The position numbers and the translations under genes were made by a program. A DNA stretch of 36,529 nt from an uncultured Bacilli bacterium (GTDB lineage Bacteria > Bacillota_I > Bacilli_A > ML615J-28 > CAG-313), in the NCBI GenBank assembly GCA_944326155.1, contig CALVCV010000013.1, positions 1 through 36,529 on the forward strand, read 5' to 3'. Positions 15,281 to 24,500 of this stretch are shown in pieces; position 1 is the first letter of the stretch, and each line of letters begins with the position of its first letter. The notes under the pieces were generated by a model. That model saw nothing but the letters and a program-made list of their open reading frames with translations. It was not told the origin of the DNA and searched no databases.

Positions 15281-16787
15281 TTTAATGTGGAAATTGTTTT
15301 TTACATTTTTAATTTTTGCTAGTGCGATTGTGCTTGTATTTATTATTTTTCAAATAGCACTTTTGGGTGATTTTTATCGTACTAATAAAATTAATCGTAC
15401 AAATCAATTAATTTATGATGTTAGTGATGCAATTGAGAATCAAGACATTCAAGATTTCACTCAAAATGAAAGCTTATTACTGAAAAACCTTGAAAAAATA
15501 TCAATTGATGAAGAAGCAGCAATTTATCTTTATGCCAAACCTTATAGTAGTAGCATTGTTGGTGCAACTAATGATACTCTTATTTATAAAACGATTAGTG
15601 GTGGCACTTTCAGTAAATTAGATTCGAATTTGATAGATGAGATTTGGGAAAAAGCTAAATTAACAACTTATGATAAGTTTTATGCAATCATTTCAGTTAA
15701 TCCCGTTCCTACTTTTAACCAAATTCAAATTTTAGATGTGAATAGTTCTGTTAGAAATTTGACAAGAGATTTATCTAGTCAAAATGATTCCATTATGTGT
15801 TGCTCATTTGTAAGATTAAGCGATGGTGATGAATATTTATTGGTATTAGATAATAAAATTATTCCGGTTGAATCAGCTGTTGCTACATTAAAATTACAAC
15901 TTACTTATATAGCATTTATTGTAGTAGTATTTACGATTGTTGTTGCCATTTTAATTTCTAGATATATTTCTAAACCATTATCTGTGATGAATGAAACAGC
16001 AAAATTAATGGCTAAAGGAAATTATGATGTAGTATTTGAAGGAAAAGGATATCAAGAAGTTAACGAGTTAAATCAAACGTTGAATAATACAATTGCTGAA
16101 CTTCGTAAAACTGAAACTTTAAGAAGGGAATTAATGGCTAATGTTTCACATGATTTAAGAACACCTCTTACAATGATTAAAGGTTATGCAGAGATGATGC
16201 AAGATATACCAGGTGAAAATAATCCAGAAAACTTGCAAATTATTATTGATGAAGTAAACCGACTAAATGTTTTAGTAAATGACATGTTAGATCTATCAAA
16301 GATATCGAGTAAAACGATTGAACTTCATCCACAACTTTATTCGATAACTGACAATTTAATTGAGATTGTTGATCGTTATCAAAAGTTTCAAGAAAATAAT
16401 GAATTCCAATTTATTTTAAATTATGATCAAAATATCAATGTGATAGCTGATGAAAGCAAAATTGATCAAGTTATTTATAATTTTATTAATAATGCTATTA
16501 ACTATAGTGGAAATTCTAAAAAAATTGAAATAAATCAAATAGTTGATGGTAGTTACGTTACTATTTCTGTTAGGGATTATGGTGTAGGTATTAAAAAAGA
16601 AGATTTAGTTTGCATTTGGGATCGTTATTATCGAATTGACAAAGGGCATAAACGTTCTATTCAAGGATCTGGTCTTGGTCTATCTATAGTTAAAGGAATT
16701 TTAGAATATCATAATTTTGAGTATGGAGTTGATTCTAAAGTTGGTGAAGGTAGTACTTTTTGGTTTAAAATACCTTTAAAAGAATAG
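15261..16787 (+). CDS. Membrane sensor histidine kinase
   Basis: Two membrane helices (about residues 11-35 and 212-233) flank an extracytoplasmic sensor region of roughly 175 residues. A HAMP-like linker follows, then the H-box ANVSHDLRTPLTMIKGY with phosphorylated His 297. ATP-binding boxes are N (YNFINNAINYSG), G1 (RDYGVGIKKEDL) and G2 (GSGLGLSIVKGI). Start choice is uncertain. TTG 15261 (used here) lies 12 bases after AGAAGGG. TTG 15249 is directly against that sequence. ATG 15285 has no Shine-Dalgarno. All choices overlap or abut the response regulator, so the two form a cotranscribed pair. The sensor domain has no recognised family. Layout with a downstream HtrA protease suggests a cell-envelope or secretion-stress sensor. 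Confidence 0.88.
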   Translation: MKLKTTSLMWKLFFTFLIFASAIVLVFIIFQIALLGDFYRTNKINRTNQLIYDVSDAIENQDIQDFTQNESLLLKNLEKISIDEEAAIYLYAKPYSSSIVGATNDTLIYKTISGGTFSKLDSNLIDEIWEKAKLTTYDKFYAIISVNPVPTFNQIQILDVNSSVRNLTRDLSSQNDSIMCCSFVRLSDGDEYLLVLDNKIIPVESAVATLKLQLTYIAFIVVVFTIVVAILISRYISKPLSVMNETAKLMAKGNYDVVFEGKGYQEVNELNQTLNNTIAELRKTETLRRELMANVSHDLRTPLTMIKGYAEMMQDIPGENNPENLQIIIDEVNRLNVLVNDMLDLSKISSKTIELHPQLYSITDNLIEIVDRYQKFQENNEFQFILNYDQNINVIADESKIDQVIYNFINNAINYSGNSKKIEINQIVDGSYVTISVRDYGVGIKKEDLVCIWDRYYRIDKGHKRSIQGSGLGLSIVKGILEYHNFEYGVDSKVGEGSTFWFKIPLKE

Positions 16788-16791
16788 TTTG

Positions 16792-16883
16792 AAGGAGGTA
16801 ATAAAATTTATATTAATGTTCACATTGGTGGATTAAAATTTATGATAGTATTGAATAGAAAAGAGGTAGTGAAAAATGTTTAA
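16792..16883 (+). other. Strong Shine-Dalgarno followed by a 25-codon frame lacking a normal start
   Basis: AAGGAGGT (16792-16799) is the best ribosome binding site in this neighbourhood, yet no ATG, GTG or TTG lies at working distance. Six bases on, ATT (16806) opens a 25-codon frame (YINVHIGGLKF, MIVLNRKEVV) that overlaps the htrA start by 8 bases and ends at 16883. It may be a remnant of a lost gene, a leader peptide with a rare ATT start, or noise. Confidence 0.25.
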
Positions 16884-18105
16884 AAAAATTTTTAAAAGAA
16901 GTATTTTGGTTTTAGTATTAAGCGTAATTTTTTTCCTTTCTAGTTGTACAGAATTTCAAAGTTCCCAAAAAGAGCAAAATAAAATTGAAAATCAAATAAC
17001 GAATACAGTTGTTAATTATGAAAACATCACGATTGATGATTTAGAAAACTGTATTATTAATACAACAAATATGTTAGAAAATTCAGTAATAGGTATAACT
17101 TTAAAAGCAAATTATAGTACAATTATTTTCGGTAGACCTGTTCAATCTGAAGACACTGAAAGTATTGGTAGTGGCGTAATTTATAAAAGAATAGAAAATA
17201 AGAATGCTGATGGTGTAATTACAAGTTATACTTATTATGCGGTTACAAATCGCCATGTGATTACAGGTAGTAATAGTAATTATACTTATAAAGTGTATGC
17301 TTATTTAGGTTATGAAGATATTGAAATTGAAGCCAAAATTATAGGATATGATTCAAAAGTTGATATGGCTGTGATTGCTTTTGATCATACAACTTTAATT
17401 CAACCAGTTGAATTTGCAGATAGTGATGAAGTTGAAAAGGGTCAATTAGTAATTGCAATTGGTAATCCAGATGGATATGATTATTATGGCTCTGTAACTT
17501 TTGGCGTAGTTAGTGGTGAACTTCGATACATTAGTGATGATACGGATGGTGATAATATTAATGATTTTAATGCCACTTATATTCAACATGATGCTTCAAT
17601 TAATCCAGGTAATTCAGGTGGTGGATTATTTACAATTGATGGTAAATTGATTGGTATAAATACTTTGAAAATCATTAGTGATGATGTGGATAATATGGGC
17701 TTTGCAATTCCATCAAATGTAATTAAAAGTCTAATTGAAAATTATATTGAAAAAGGTGTGGATATTGAAAGACCAACATTAGGCATAACAGGTTCAAATG
17801 TTCGCGAGTTGACAAATGCTCAAATTGTATCTAGTGGCTTACTAGAAATTCCTGACATTTATGGCTCTGATAGAGCATATGGAATTTATGTTGTAAGTGT
17901 CACTAGCGATGGTTCTTTAAGTGAAAGTGGGGTAAAAAAGGATGATATTATATTGACTTTCGATGGTGAAAAATTAACAAATATGAATGTTTTATCATCA
18001 AAGTTGAATACACTCACCGAATATTTTATAGGCTCAGAAGTAGAGATTACTTATTATTCTCGCAGTCAAAATAAAGTAGTTACAGAAACAATTGTTTTAA
18101 AATAA
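16876..18105 (+). CDS. HtrA/DegP-like serine protease, lipoprotein form
   Basis: The 409-residue protein starts with a signal peptide and lipobox FLSSC (Cys 24), so it is predicted to be lipid-anchored outside the membrane; most Firmicute HtrA proteins use an N-terminal membrane helix instead. The trypsin-like domain shows the catalytic triad His 127 (TNRHVI), Asp 163 (KVDMAVI) and Ser 247 (NPGNSGGG). A single PDZ domain (about 300-400) has YGIYVVSVTSDG and GVKKDDIILTFDG. HtrA proteins degrade or refold misfolded exported proteins. It lies 88 bases after the kinase and ends at a strong terminator, so it probably belongs to that operon. GAGGTAGTGAAAA precedes ATG 16876. The N-terminal spacer (25-60) is polar and flexible. 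Confidence 0.88.
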   Translation: MFKKIFKRSILVLVLSVIFFLSSCTEFQSSQKEQNKIENQITNTVVNYENITIDDLENCIINTTNMLENSVIGITLKANYSTIIFGRPVQSEDTESIGSGVIYKRIENKNADGVITSYTYYAVTNRHVITGSNSNYTYKVYAYLGYEDIEIEAKIIGYDSKVDMAVIAFDHTTLIQPVEFADSDEVEKGQLVIAIGNPDGYDYYGSVTFGVVSGELRYISDDTDGDNINDFNATYIQHDASINPGNSGGGLFTIDGKLIGINTLKIISDDVDNMGFAIPSNVIKSLIENYIEKGVDIERPTLGITGSNVRELTNAQIVSSGLLEIPDIYGSDRAYGIYVVSVTSDGSLSESGVKKDDIILTFDGEKLTNMNVLSSKLNTLTEYFIGSEVEITYYSRSQNKVVTETIVLK

Positions 18106-18111
18106 CTTTTG

Positions 18112-18147
18112 AAACGCTGATTGATTAAAATCAGCGTTTATTTTGTT
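18112..18147 (+). terminator. Rho-independent terminator after the protease gene
   Basis: AAACGCTGATT (18112-18122) pairs with AATCAGCGTTT (18129-18139), with a T-rich tail following. Confidence 0.85.
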
Positions 18148-18172
18148 TTTTTAGCACTAAATATGGTATAAT
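18143..18172 (+). promoter_or_regulatory. Promoter of the murI-polC operon
   Basis: TTGTTT (18143-18148), an 18-base spacer and TATAAT (18167-18172), 34 bases before the murI ATG and just after a terminator. Confidence 0.6.
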
Positions 18173-18206
18173 AAATACAAAGTTTAGATAAATAGAGGAT
18201 GATATA

Positions 18207-18962
18207 ATGACAGATTTTATAGGTGTTTTTGACTCAGGAATTGGTGGTTTAACTGTTTTTTCGGCAATAAAAGAAGCCTTTAAAAATGAAAATATTGTCT
18301 ATTTAGCTGATACCAAAAATTGTCCTTATGGTGTAAAATCGATGAGTGAAGTAAGAGAAATTACTTTAAAAAATATTTCTTATTTAAAGGCATTAGGTGC
18401 AAAAGTGATTATAATTGCTTGTAATACGGCAACTTCCACTATCATAGATGTAATAGAAAATAGCAATAATTATATAATAGGTGTAATTCAACCAACTGCT
18501 TTAGAAGCTTTAAATCAAAGTAAAACGAAAAAAATAGGACTTTTTGCGACAAATCTTACTGTTGCAAGTCATATTTATGACCAATATTTACAAAAAGCAA
18601 CCCTTTATAGTGAAGGATGTAGTGATTTTGTTATGCTAATTGAAAAAGGAGAATTTCATTCAAAAAGAATGAAAGAATTAATCAAAAATCATGTAAATCA
18701 TATTGGTGAAGTTGATACATTGATTTTAGGATGTACACATTTTCCTTATATAAAAGATGAAATTCAAGAAATTTTGCCCGGTGTGCAAATGATCGAAAGT
18801 GGAAAAGCAACTACTAATTATTTAAAACGATATTTAACACCATTAGAAAAGAATACAAAAAGAAAACTGTTTTTTCTAACAACTGGTGACTTGACAACTA
18901 GCCAAAAACAAATTACAATGTTGAATTTAACATTTGATGAAGTCAAAAAAGTTGAAATTTAA
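18207..18962 (+). CDS. murI: Glutamate racemase
   Basis: Converts L-glutamate to D-glutamate for peptidoglycan, so the cell probably makes a wall, unlike wall-less mollicutes. The 251 residues have the family landmarks: GVFDSGIGGLTV (Asp 9, Ser 10), YLADTKNCPYG, catalytic Cys 72 in ACNTATS, and the second catalytic Cys 176 with His 178 in LGCTHFP. Length is slightly below the usual 260-270. It is the first gene of a run of six plus-strand genes with gaps of 1-25 bases. AGAGGATGATATA precedes the ATG. Confidence 0.93.
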   Translation: MTDFIGVFDSGIGGLTVFSAIKEAFKNENIVYLADTKNCPYGVKSMSEVREITLKNISYLKALGAKVIIIACNTATSTIIDVIENSNNYIIGVIQPTALEALNQSKTKKIGLFATNLTVASHIYDQYLQKATLYSEGCSDFVMLIEKGEFHSKRMKELIKNHVNHIGEVDTLILGCTHFPYIKDEIQEILPGVQMIESGKATTNYLKRYLTPLEKNTKRKLFFLTTGDLTTSQKQITMLNLTFDEVKKVEI

Positions 18963-18980
18963 TTAAGGAGTAAAAAAACT

Positions 18981-19481
18981 GTGAAGTATAATGGACCACG
19001 ATATAAAAAAGTAAATTTGCCTTTTCAAGAAGATGATAAACCTAGAGGTGGAGTAGTAGGTGTAAAATTTTTAGAAATTGTCGATGGTGATACAGCTCAT
19101 TTTTTAGTATACAATGAAGATGTGACAGTACGCTTTTTAGCAATTGATACACCAGAACTTCATCCTAGCGCAATGCCTTTTGCCAAAGAAGCTAAAGAGT
19201 TTACAAATAAAATTTTATCTCATGCCAAAAGTATTCAGTTACAGTCTGATGTAAGTGATTCCTTATATGATGATACCGAATCACATAGACTCTTGGCATG
19301 GATTTGGGCTGATAAAAAATTATTAAATTATCAATTAGTAGAAGAAGGTTTTGCAACAGTTCGATATGTTTATTCTGATAAACTTTTATATTTAGATGAT
19401 TTGTATTATGCACAAAAACGTGCTATTGCAAATAAAAAAGGAATTCATAGCATCAAAAATGATGAAAGGATGTCCGCATAA
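18981..19481 (+). CDS. Staphylococcal-nuclease-like (TNase) protein without signal peptide
   Basis: 166 residues with a GTG start, 10 bases after AAGGAG. The SNase fold is shown by VDGDTAHFLV (metal-binding Asp 35, 37), VRFLAIDTPE (catalytic Arg 51 and Glu 59), AKEAKEFTNKIL, HRLLAWIW (Arg 103, the third catalytic position) and LNYQLVEEGFATVRYVY. All key residues are present, so it should be an active Ca-dependent nuclease. Classical members are secreted; this one starts with a basic stretch (KYNGPRYKKVNLP) and no hydrophobic leader, so it is predicted cytosolic. It lies 18 bases after murI and 1 base before the ABC-F gene, so it is a member of the operon. Confidence 0.85.
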   Translation: MKYNGPRYKKVNLPFQEDDKPRGGVVGVKFLEIVDGDTAHFLVYNEDVTVRFLAIDTPELHPSAMPFAKEAKEFTNKILSHAKSIQLQSDVSDSLYDDTESHRLLAWIWADKKLLNYQLVEEGFATVRYVYSDKLLYLDDLYYAQKRAIANKKGIHSIKNDERMSA

Positions 19482-19482
19482 T

Positions 19483-21039
19483 ATGTTACTAATGGTTGAA
19501 AATCTTTGCTTAAGTTATGATAAAAAAGTGATTTTTAATAATGCTTCTTTTCGCGTTTTACCAAATGAAAAAATTGGTATTGTAGGTAATAATGGTGTAG
19601 GAAAAACGACGCTTGTTAATGTGCTTTGTGGAAACGTAATTCCAGATAGTGGCAGTATTACCTTTGATAAATCCATTCGAGTCGGATATTTAGACCAATA
19701 TATGCATGTTGATGGTAAAATTTCAATTGATACCTATTTAAAAGGGGCTTTTTTACCACTTTATCAAAAAGAAAGTGAAATGAATACCATGCTTGATGAG
19801 TTATGTACAGAAACTGATATGGTCAAAATTAATCGTTATGTAAGGCTTACTACTCAAATGCGAGAAGAACTAGAAAGCAAAGATTTTTATGCGATTGATT
19901 CTAAAATCGGTCGAATTGTAAGTGGATTGGGTATTGTCAAGTATGGTATGCATACATTGATATCGCATTTATCTGGTGGACAGAAGATGAAAGTTATTTT
20001 AGCAAAATTGCTACTTGAAGAGCCAGACTTATTAATATTAGACGAACCAACAAATTTTTTAGATACCTCCCATGTTGAATGGTTGGTTAAATATTTAAAA
20101 GAATATAAAGGTAATTTTCTAATTGTTTCTCATAATCAAGAATTCTTAAATGATGTGGTGAATGTTGTTGTGGAATTAGAATTTGGTAAGATTACTAAAT
20201 ATAAAGGCAATTATCAAGAATATATAAAAAAGAAAATGATGTTAGATGCCGATTATGAAAAAAGATATTTGTCACAACAGCGTGAGATTAAAGAATTAAG
20301 AAATTACATTGAAAAAAATAAAGTGAAGACATCTACGGCAAGACAAGCCCAAAGTAGGATAAAAAAATTAGAAAAAATTGAAGTACTTGATAAGCCCAAA
20401 AGTAATGATATTCACATCAATCTAACCTTTAATTATCAGCCTATTCATTCTAGTCGTTTTTTGATTGTTGACCAACTTGAAATTGGTTATGATAGAAGCT
20501 TACTACCACCTATTAGTTTTGAAATTAGAAGTGGTGTAAAACTTGCCATCACAGGCTTTAATGGGATTGGTAAAACCACTTTATTAAAAACTTTAGTTGG
20601 CGAGTTAAAGCCACTTGCGGGAAAATTTCATTTTGTAGATAATGCAAAAATAGCTTATTTTGAACAAGAACATCATTTTGATAATCCTAATTTAACCCCT
20701 CTTGAAGAAATTCAATTATTATATCCGAAGATGGACAATGTAACTGTGCGTAGTTGTTTAGCAAAGTGTGGAATAACGGGTAATCTTGCAATTTCACCGA
20801 TAAAAAAATTATCTGGTGGTGAACAATCTAAGGTAAAATTATGTAAAATCATGTTACAAAAGGCAAACGTTTTAATTTTAGATGAACCTACCAATCATTT
20901 AGATAAACTTGCAAAAGTTGGTCTCTTAGAAGCTTTAAAAAAATATGAGGGTACCATTATTTTTGTTAGTCATGAAACTGATTTTATTCAACAATTATCA
21001 ACTCAAGTATATAGTATAGAAGACTTATTAATTCAGTAG
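19483..21039 (+). CDS. ABC-F family ATPase (ribosome-associated type)
   Basis: 518 residues with two ATP-binding cassettes and no membrane segment. Walker A GNNGVGKTT (35-43) and GFNGIGKTT (about 358); signatures LSGGQKMKV (about 163) and LSGGEQSKV (about 443); Walker B LLILDEPTNFLD and VLILDEPTNHLD. The linker between cassettes (about 255-320) is basic and helical (REIKELRNYIEKNKVKT), as in translation-factor ABC-F proteins that enter the ribosomal E site. Members act as translation factors or antibiotic-protection proteins, and the subfamily cannot be fixed by eye. The start chosen is ATG 19483, 12 bases after AAAGGA; earlier in-frame starts lie inside the nuclease gene without a site. Confidence 0.88.
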   Translation: MLLMVENLCLSYDKKVIFNNASFRVLPNEKIGIVGNNGVGKTTLVNVLCGNVIPDSGSITFDKSIRVGYLDQYMHVDGKISIDTYLKGAFLPLYQKESEMNTMLDELCTETDMVKINRYVRLTTQMREELESKDFYAIDSKIGRIVSGLGIVKYGMHTLISHLSGGQKMKVILAKLLLEEPDLLILDEPTNFLDTSHVEWLVKYLKEYKGNFLIVSHNQEFLNDVVNVVVELEFGKITKYKGNYQEYIKKKMMLDADYEKRYLSQQREIKELRNYIEKNKVKTSTARQAQSRIKKLEKIEVLDKPKSNDIHINLTFNYQPIHSSRFLIVDQLEIGYDRSLLPPISFEIRSGVKLAITGFNGIGKTTLLKTLVGELKPLAGKFHFVDNAKIAYFEQEHHFDNPNLTPLEEIQLLYPKMDNVTVRSCLAKCGITGNLAISPIKKLSGGEQSKVKLCKIMLQKANVLILDEPTNHLDKLAKVGLLEALKKYEGTIIFVSHETDFIQQLSTQVYSIEDLLIQ

Positions 21040-21055
21040 AAGGTAGGTAAGGTGT

Positions 21056-21538
21056 ATGAAAACAATTCATTTAATGATAGGCATCCAAGGAAGTGGAAAA
21101 ACGACACTTGCAAAAAAACTTGCTACAACATATCATGCTAAGATTATATCCACTGATGAAGTAAGAAAGAATTATCCTCATATTGAAGAAAAAATGGTTT
21201 GGCCTACTGTCTATAAAATGTGTGCAATAGAGTTAGAACAAGGTTTAGATGTTATCTTTGACGCAACAAGTATTACTCCTAAAGTTAGAAAAAGATTAGT
21301 TGATAACATTATTCAGTATACGAGTGATTTTAAGATTGGTTGCCACTTTTTAGATGTACCAGTTGAAATTTGTAAAACAAGAGTGATAAAACGCAATCAA
21401 TTAGCAGGGGAATTATTTTTACCAATTGAAGTAATTGATAATTATTTTGAACAACTCATTCCCCCAACTATTGATGAAAACTTTTGTTTTATCAAAATTT
21501 ATGATGAAAATCAAAATTTAATAAAAGAAATAAAATAA
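21056..21538 (+). CDS. P-loop kinase of the AAA_33/polynucleotide-kinase-like group
   Basis: 160 residues. Walker A GIQGSGKTTLAKKL (9-22) is followed by STDEVRKNYP, the acidic acceptor-site motif typical of small P-loop kinases. VIFDATSITPKVRKRL (Walker B and base-binding region) and a lid-like KTRVIKRNQLAGELFLP with Arg residues come next. The family phosphorylates nucleic-acid ends or small metabolites such as sugars or nucleosides; the substrate is not predictable. It sits between the ABC-F gene (16-base gap) and polC (25-base gap), so it belongs to the operon. The cytosolic location is inferred from the absence of hydrophobic segments. Confidence 0.75.
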   Translation: MKTIHLMIGIQGSGKTTLAKKLATTYHAKIISTDEVRKNYPHIEEKMVWPTVYKMCAIELEQGLDVIFDATSITPKVRKRLVDNIIQYTSDFKIGCHFLDVPVEICKTRVIKRNQLAGELFLPIEVIDNYFEQLIPPTIDENFCFIKIYDENQNLIKEIK

Positions 21539-21563
21539 AAATGAACAAAGAAAGGAGGTAATT

Positions 21564-24500
21564 ATGGAAGAAAATAAACTCTATACGATTTTTAAAAGTA
21601 GTGGTGTTATATTAGATGATAATTTAGTAACTTGTGAGTTAAATTCTGTGAAGGTCAATGAAGCCACCTCAACTTGGCGTCTTTGTATAACTAGTAAAGA
21701 AATTATTCTCCTTGAAAAATTAAAAGAAATTAATGAAAAAGTTTCTAAATATATTTGTGATACTTTTCAAATTAAAACCGTCAAATTTACAATTGATTAT
21801 CCGTTAGAAAAAAAGTCTACTTATAAATTTAGTGAAAAAGCTTTAAAAGCTTATTATGATTATGCGATTTCTGTTTGTATGGAAGTTAAAAAAGGTGTTA
21901 TCATATTAAATGAATATTATAAAAGATTTTTGGATAATGAAATTATTTTTATGGTAGCAAGTGAAGAAGAAAAAAAAGCTGCAGAAGATAATTTGATAAT
22001 GATCAAACGTTTCTTTTTAAATTATGGTCTAGATTTTGTAAAGATGACCATTCGAATCAGTGATAGTGTTAAAAACTACAAAACACTAAGTGATGTAAAA
22101 AAACAAAATCAGGAAATTCTTGATGAAACCAAAAGTATTGAAGATTATCGTTTGAAAGAGCAAAAAAACCGTGAGAATAACTTTAGAGGTACATTTAGTT
22201 ATACTATGAATTCGCAACCCATATATAAAGAAATAGATGAATTGCCAATTAGTAGCATGGAAATTGAAGAATTTAAGCAAACTGAAGGTACAGATCGTGT
22301 TGATGTTTTGGGAACCATTGTAACATCAGAAATCAAAAATTTTCGTTCGCGTCAAGGACGTGACTTTACTTTACTAACGGCAACGATTACGAATTTTAAA
22401 GACTCCATTCTAATTAAACGCTTTATCAAAGAGTTTGAGAAGAAAGAATATGCGGAAAAACTTGTTTCTAATACCAAAATTAAAGTCAAAGGACGTATTC
22501 AGTGGGATGATTTTGCTAAAGATGTGGTCATAATGTGTGATGAAATTACTTATTTTGGTAATGATGTATCGCGTGTTAAAATCGATGAAGCTCCAATAAA
22601 AAGGGTCGAATTACATGCTCATACGAAAATGAGCGTCTTAGATAGTATTTTATCGGTTGAAGACTATGTTTGGCAAGCCAATAACTATCAGCATAAAGCA
22701 ATTGCAGTAACAGATCATGCGAATTGTCATATTTTACCTGAACTATTTAAGTTATGTCAAAAATATAAGATTAAACCGATTGCAGGTGTTGAAGGATATT
22801 ATATCAATAATGAAAGCCTAAATATAGCTTTTACAAACGAAGATATTGAGTTAAAAAATGCGACTTATGTTGTTTTTGATATAGAAACAAGTGGACTATA
22901 TATTCCTTTTAATGAAATCATTGAAATTGGTGCGGTTAAAATCAAAAATGGCATTATAATTGACGAATTTGCGAAACTTGTTCGACCAAAACGTAAATTA
23001 TTCAAACAAATTACTGATATTACACATATTACCAACGAAATGTTAAATGATGAATTACCAATTGAAGAAATTCTACCTGATTTTAAAAAATTCATTGAGG
23101 GATCAATTCTAGTTGCGCACAATGCTCATTTTGATAGTGATTTTATCTATGCTGAATTAGAAAAAATGAATCTTTTTGATGGACCGATGCCTTGTATTGA
23201 TACTATGATGTTTGCTAGAGGTTTATATGGTTCTGAATATAAACAAAATAATTTGCGTGCAGTTGCTAAATTCTTAAAAGTTGAAATCGAACCTAATGAA
23301 CAACATCGTGCTGTCTATGATGCAAGAACTACTGCTAATATTTTTTTAAAATTATTAGCAGAAGCACTTGATCGCAATTATTCCAATTACAATAATTTGA
23401 ATGATATGGTAGAAAAAAATCAGTTGTTTAGATATAAAATACCAAATCACATTAATTTACTTGTTAAAAATAAAAAAGGTTTAAAAAATTTTTATAAGAT
23501 TATATCCGAATCTCATACAACTTATTTTCAAAAAGACGCAAGAATTCTTAAAAGTTTAATCGAAAGCAATCGTGAAGGAATTCTAGTTGGTAGTGGATGT
23601 GGTTATGGAGAAATTTTTTCTTGTGCTCTAGAAAAAACTCCTAGACAATTAGAAGAATTAATCGATTTTTATGATTATATAGAAGTCCAACCTCCAGAAA
23701 ATTATCTTAATTTTTTTGAGATGTGGAATAAAGATGAAGCTCTTAAAATGATTAGAGGTCTTATCAAACAAATTATTACGATTAGTAAGAAACATCATAA
23801 ACTTGTTGTTGCAACAGGCGATGTGCATGAATTAACTTATGAAGATGCTGAGTATCGTAAAATTTATTTAAGTGTTGCAAGACCAAATGGTGGTGGGCCT
23901 CATGAACTTTCGAAATATGAAGGCACGCTTGATATGCACTATCGCAATACTAGCGAAATGTTAGAAGCTTTTGATTTTTTAGATAATAACGAAGCATATG
24001 AAATAGTAGTGACCAATACGAATTTAATCAATGATATGATTGAGGAATATGAACTTTTTCCTAAAAAATTATATGTACCACGTGATGATTTCATGGCCGA
24101 TAAGAATGGTGTGCTATCAATGAAAAATGCAGTATATGATATCTCCTACCAAAAAGCGTATGAGATTTATGGCAATCCATTACCTAAATATGTTCAAGAA
24201 CGACTAGATCGCGAGTTAGGTGCAATTATTGGAAATGGTTATTTTTCTGTTTACTATATTTCGCATCTCCTTGTTAAAAATTCAAATGATGCGGGCTATA
24301 TTGTAGGTAGTAGAGGTTCAGTAGGAAGTTCCTTTGTTGCAACATTGATGGAAATTACAGAAGTTAATCCATTAAAAGCTCATTATGTTTGTCCAAAATG
24401 CCATTTTACGGCTTTTAAATTTTCAGAAGAAGAAAAAGAAAAATACCCACAAGACATTCCTAGTGATTTTGAAAATGAACTTGAGAAAGTCAGTGTAGGT

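Noticed and set aside
19396-19482. Longer N-terminus for the ABC-F protein
   Set aside because: It overlaps the nuclease gene fully, has no ribosome site, and the ABC-F family homology begins at MLLMVENLCLSYD (19483).
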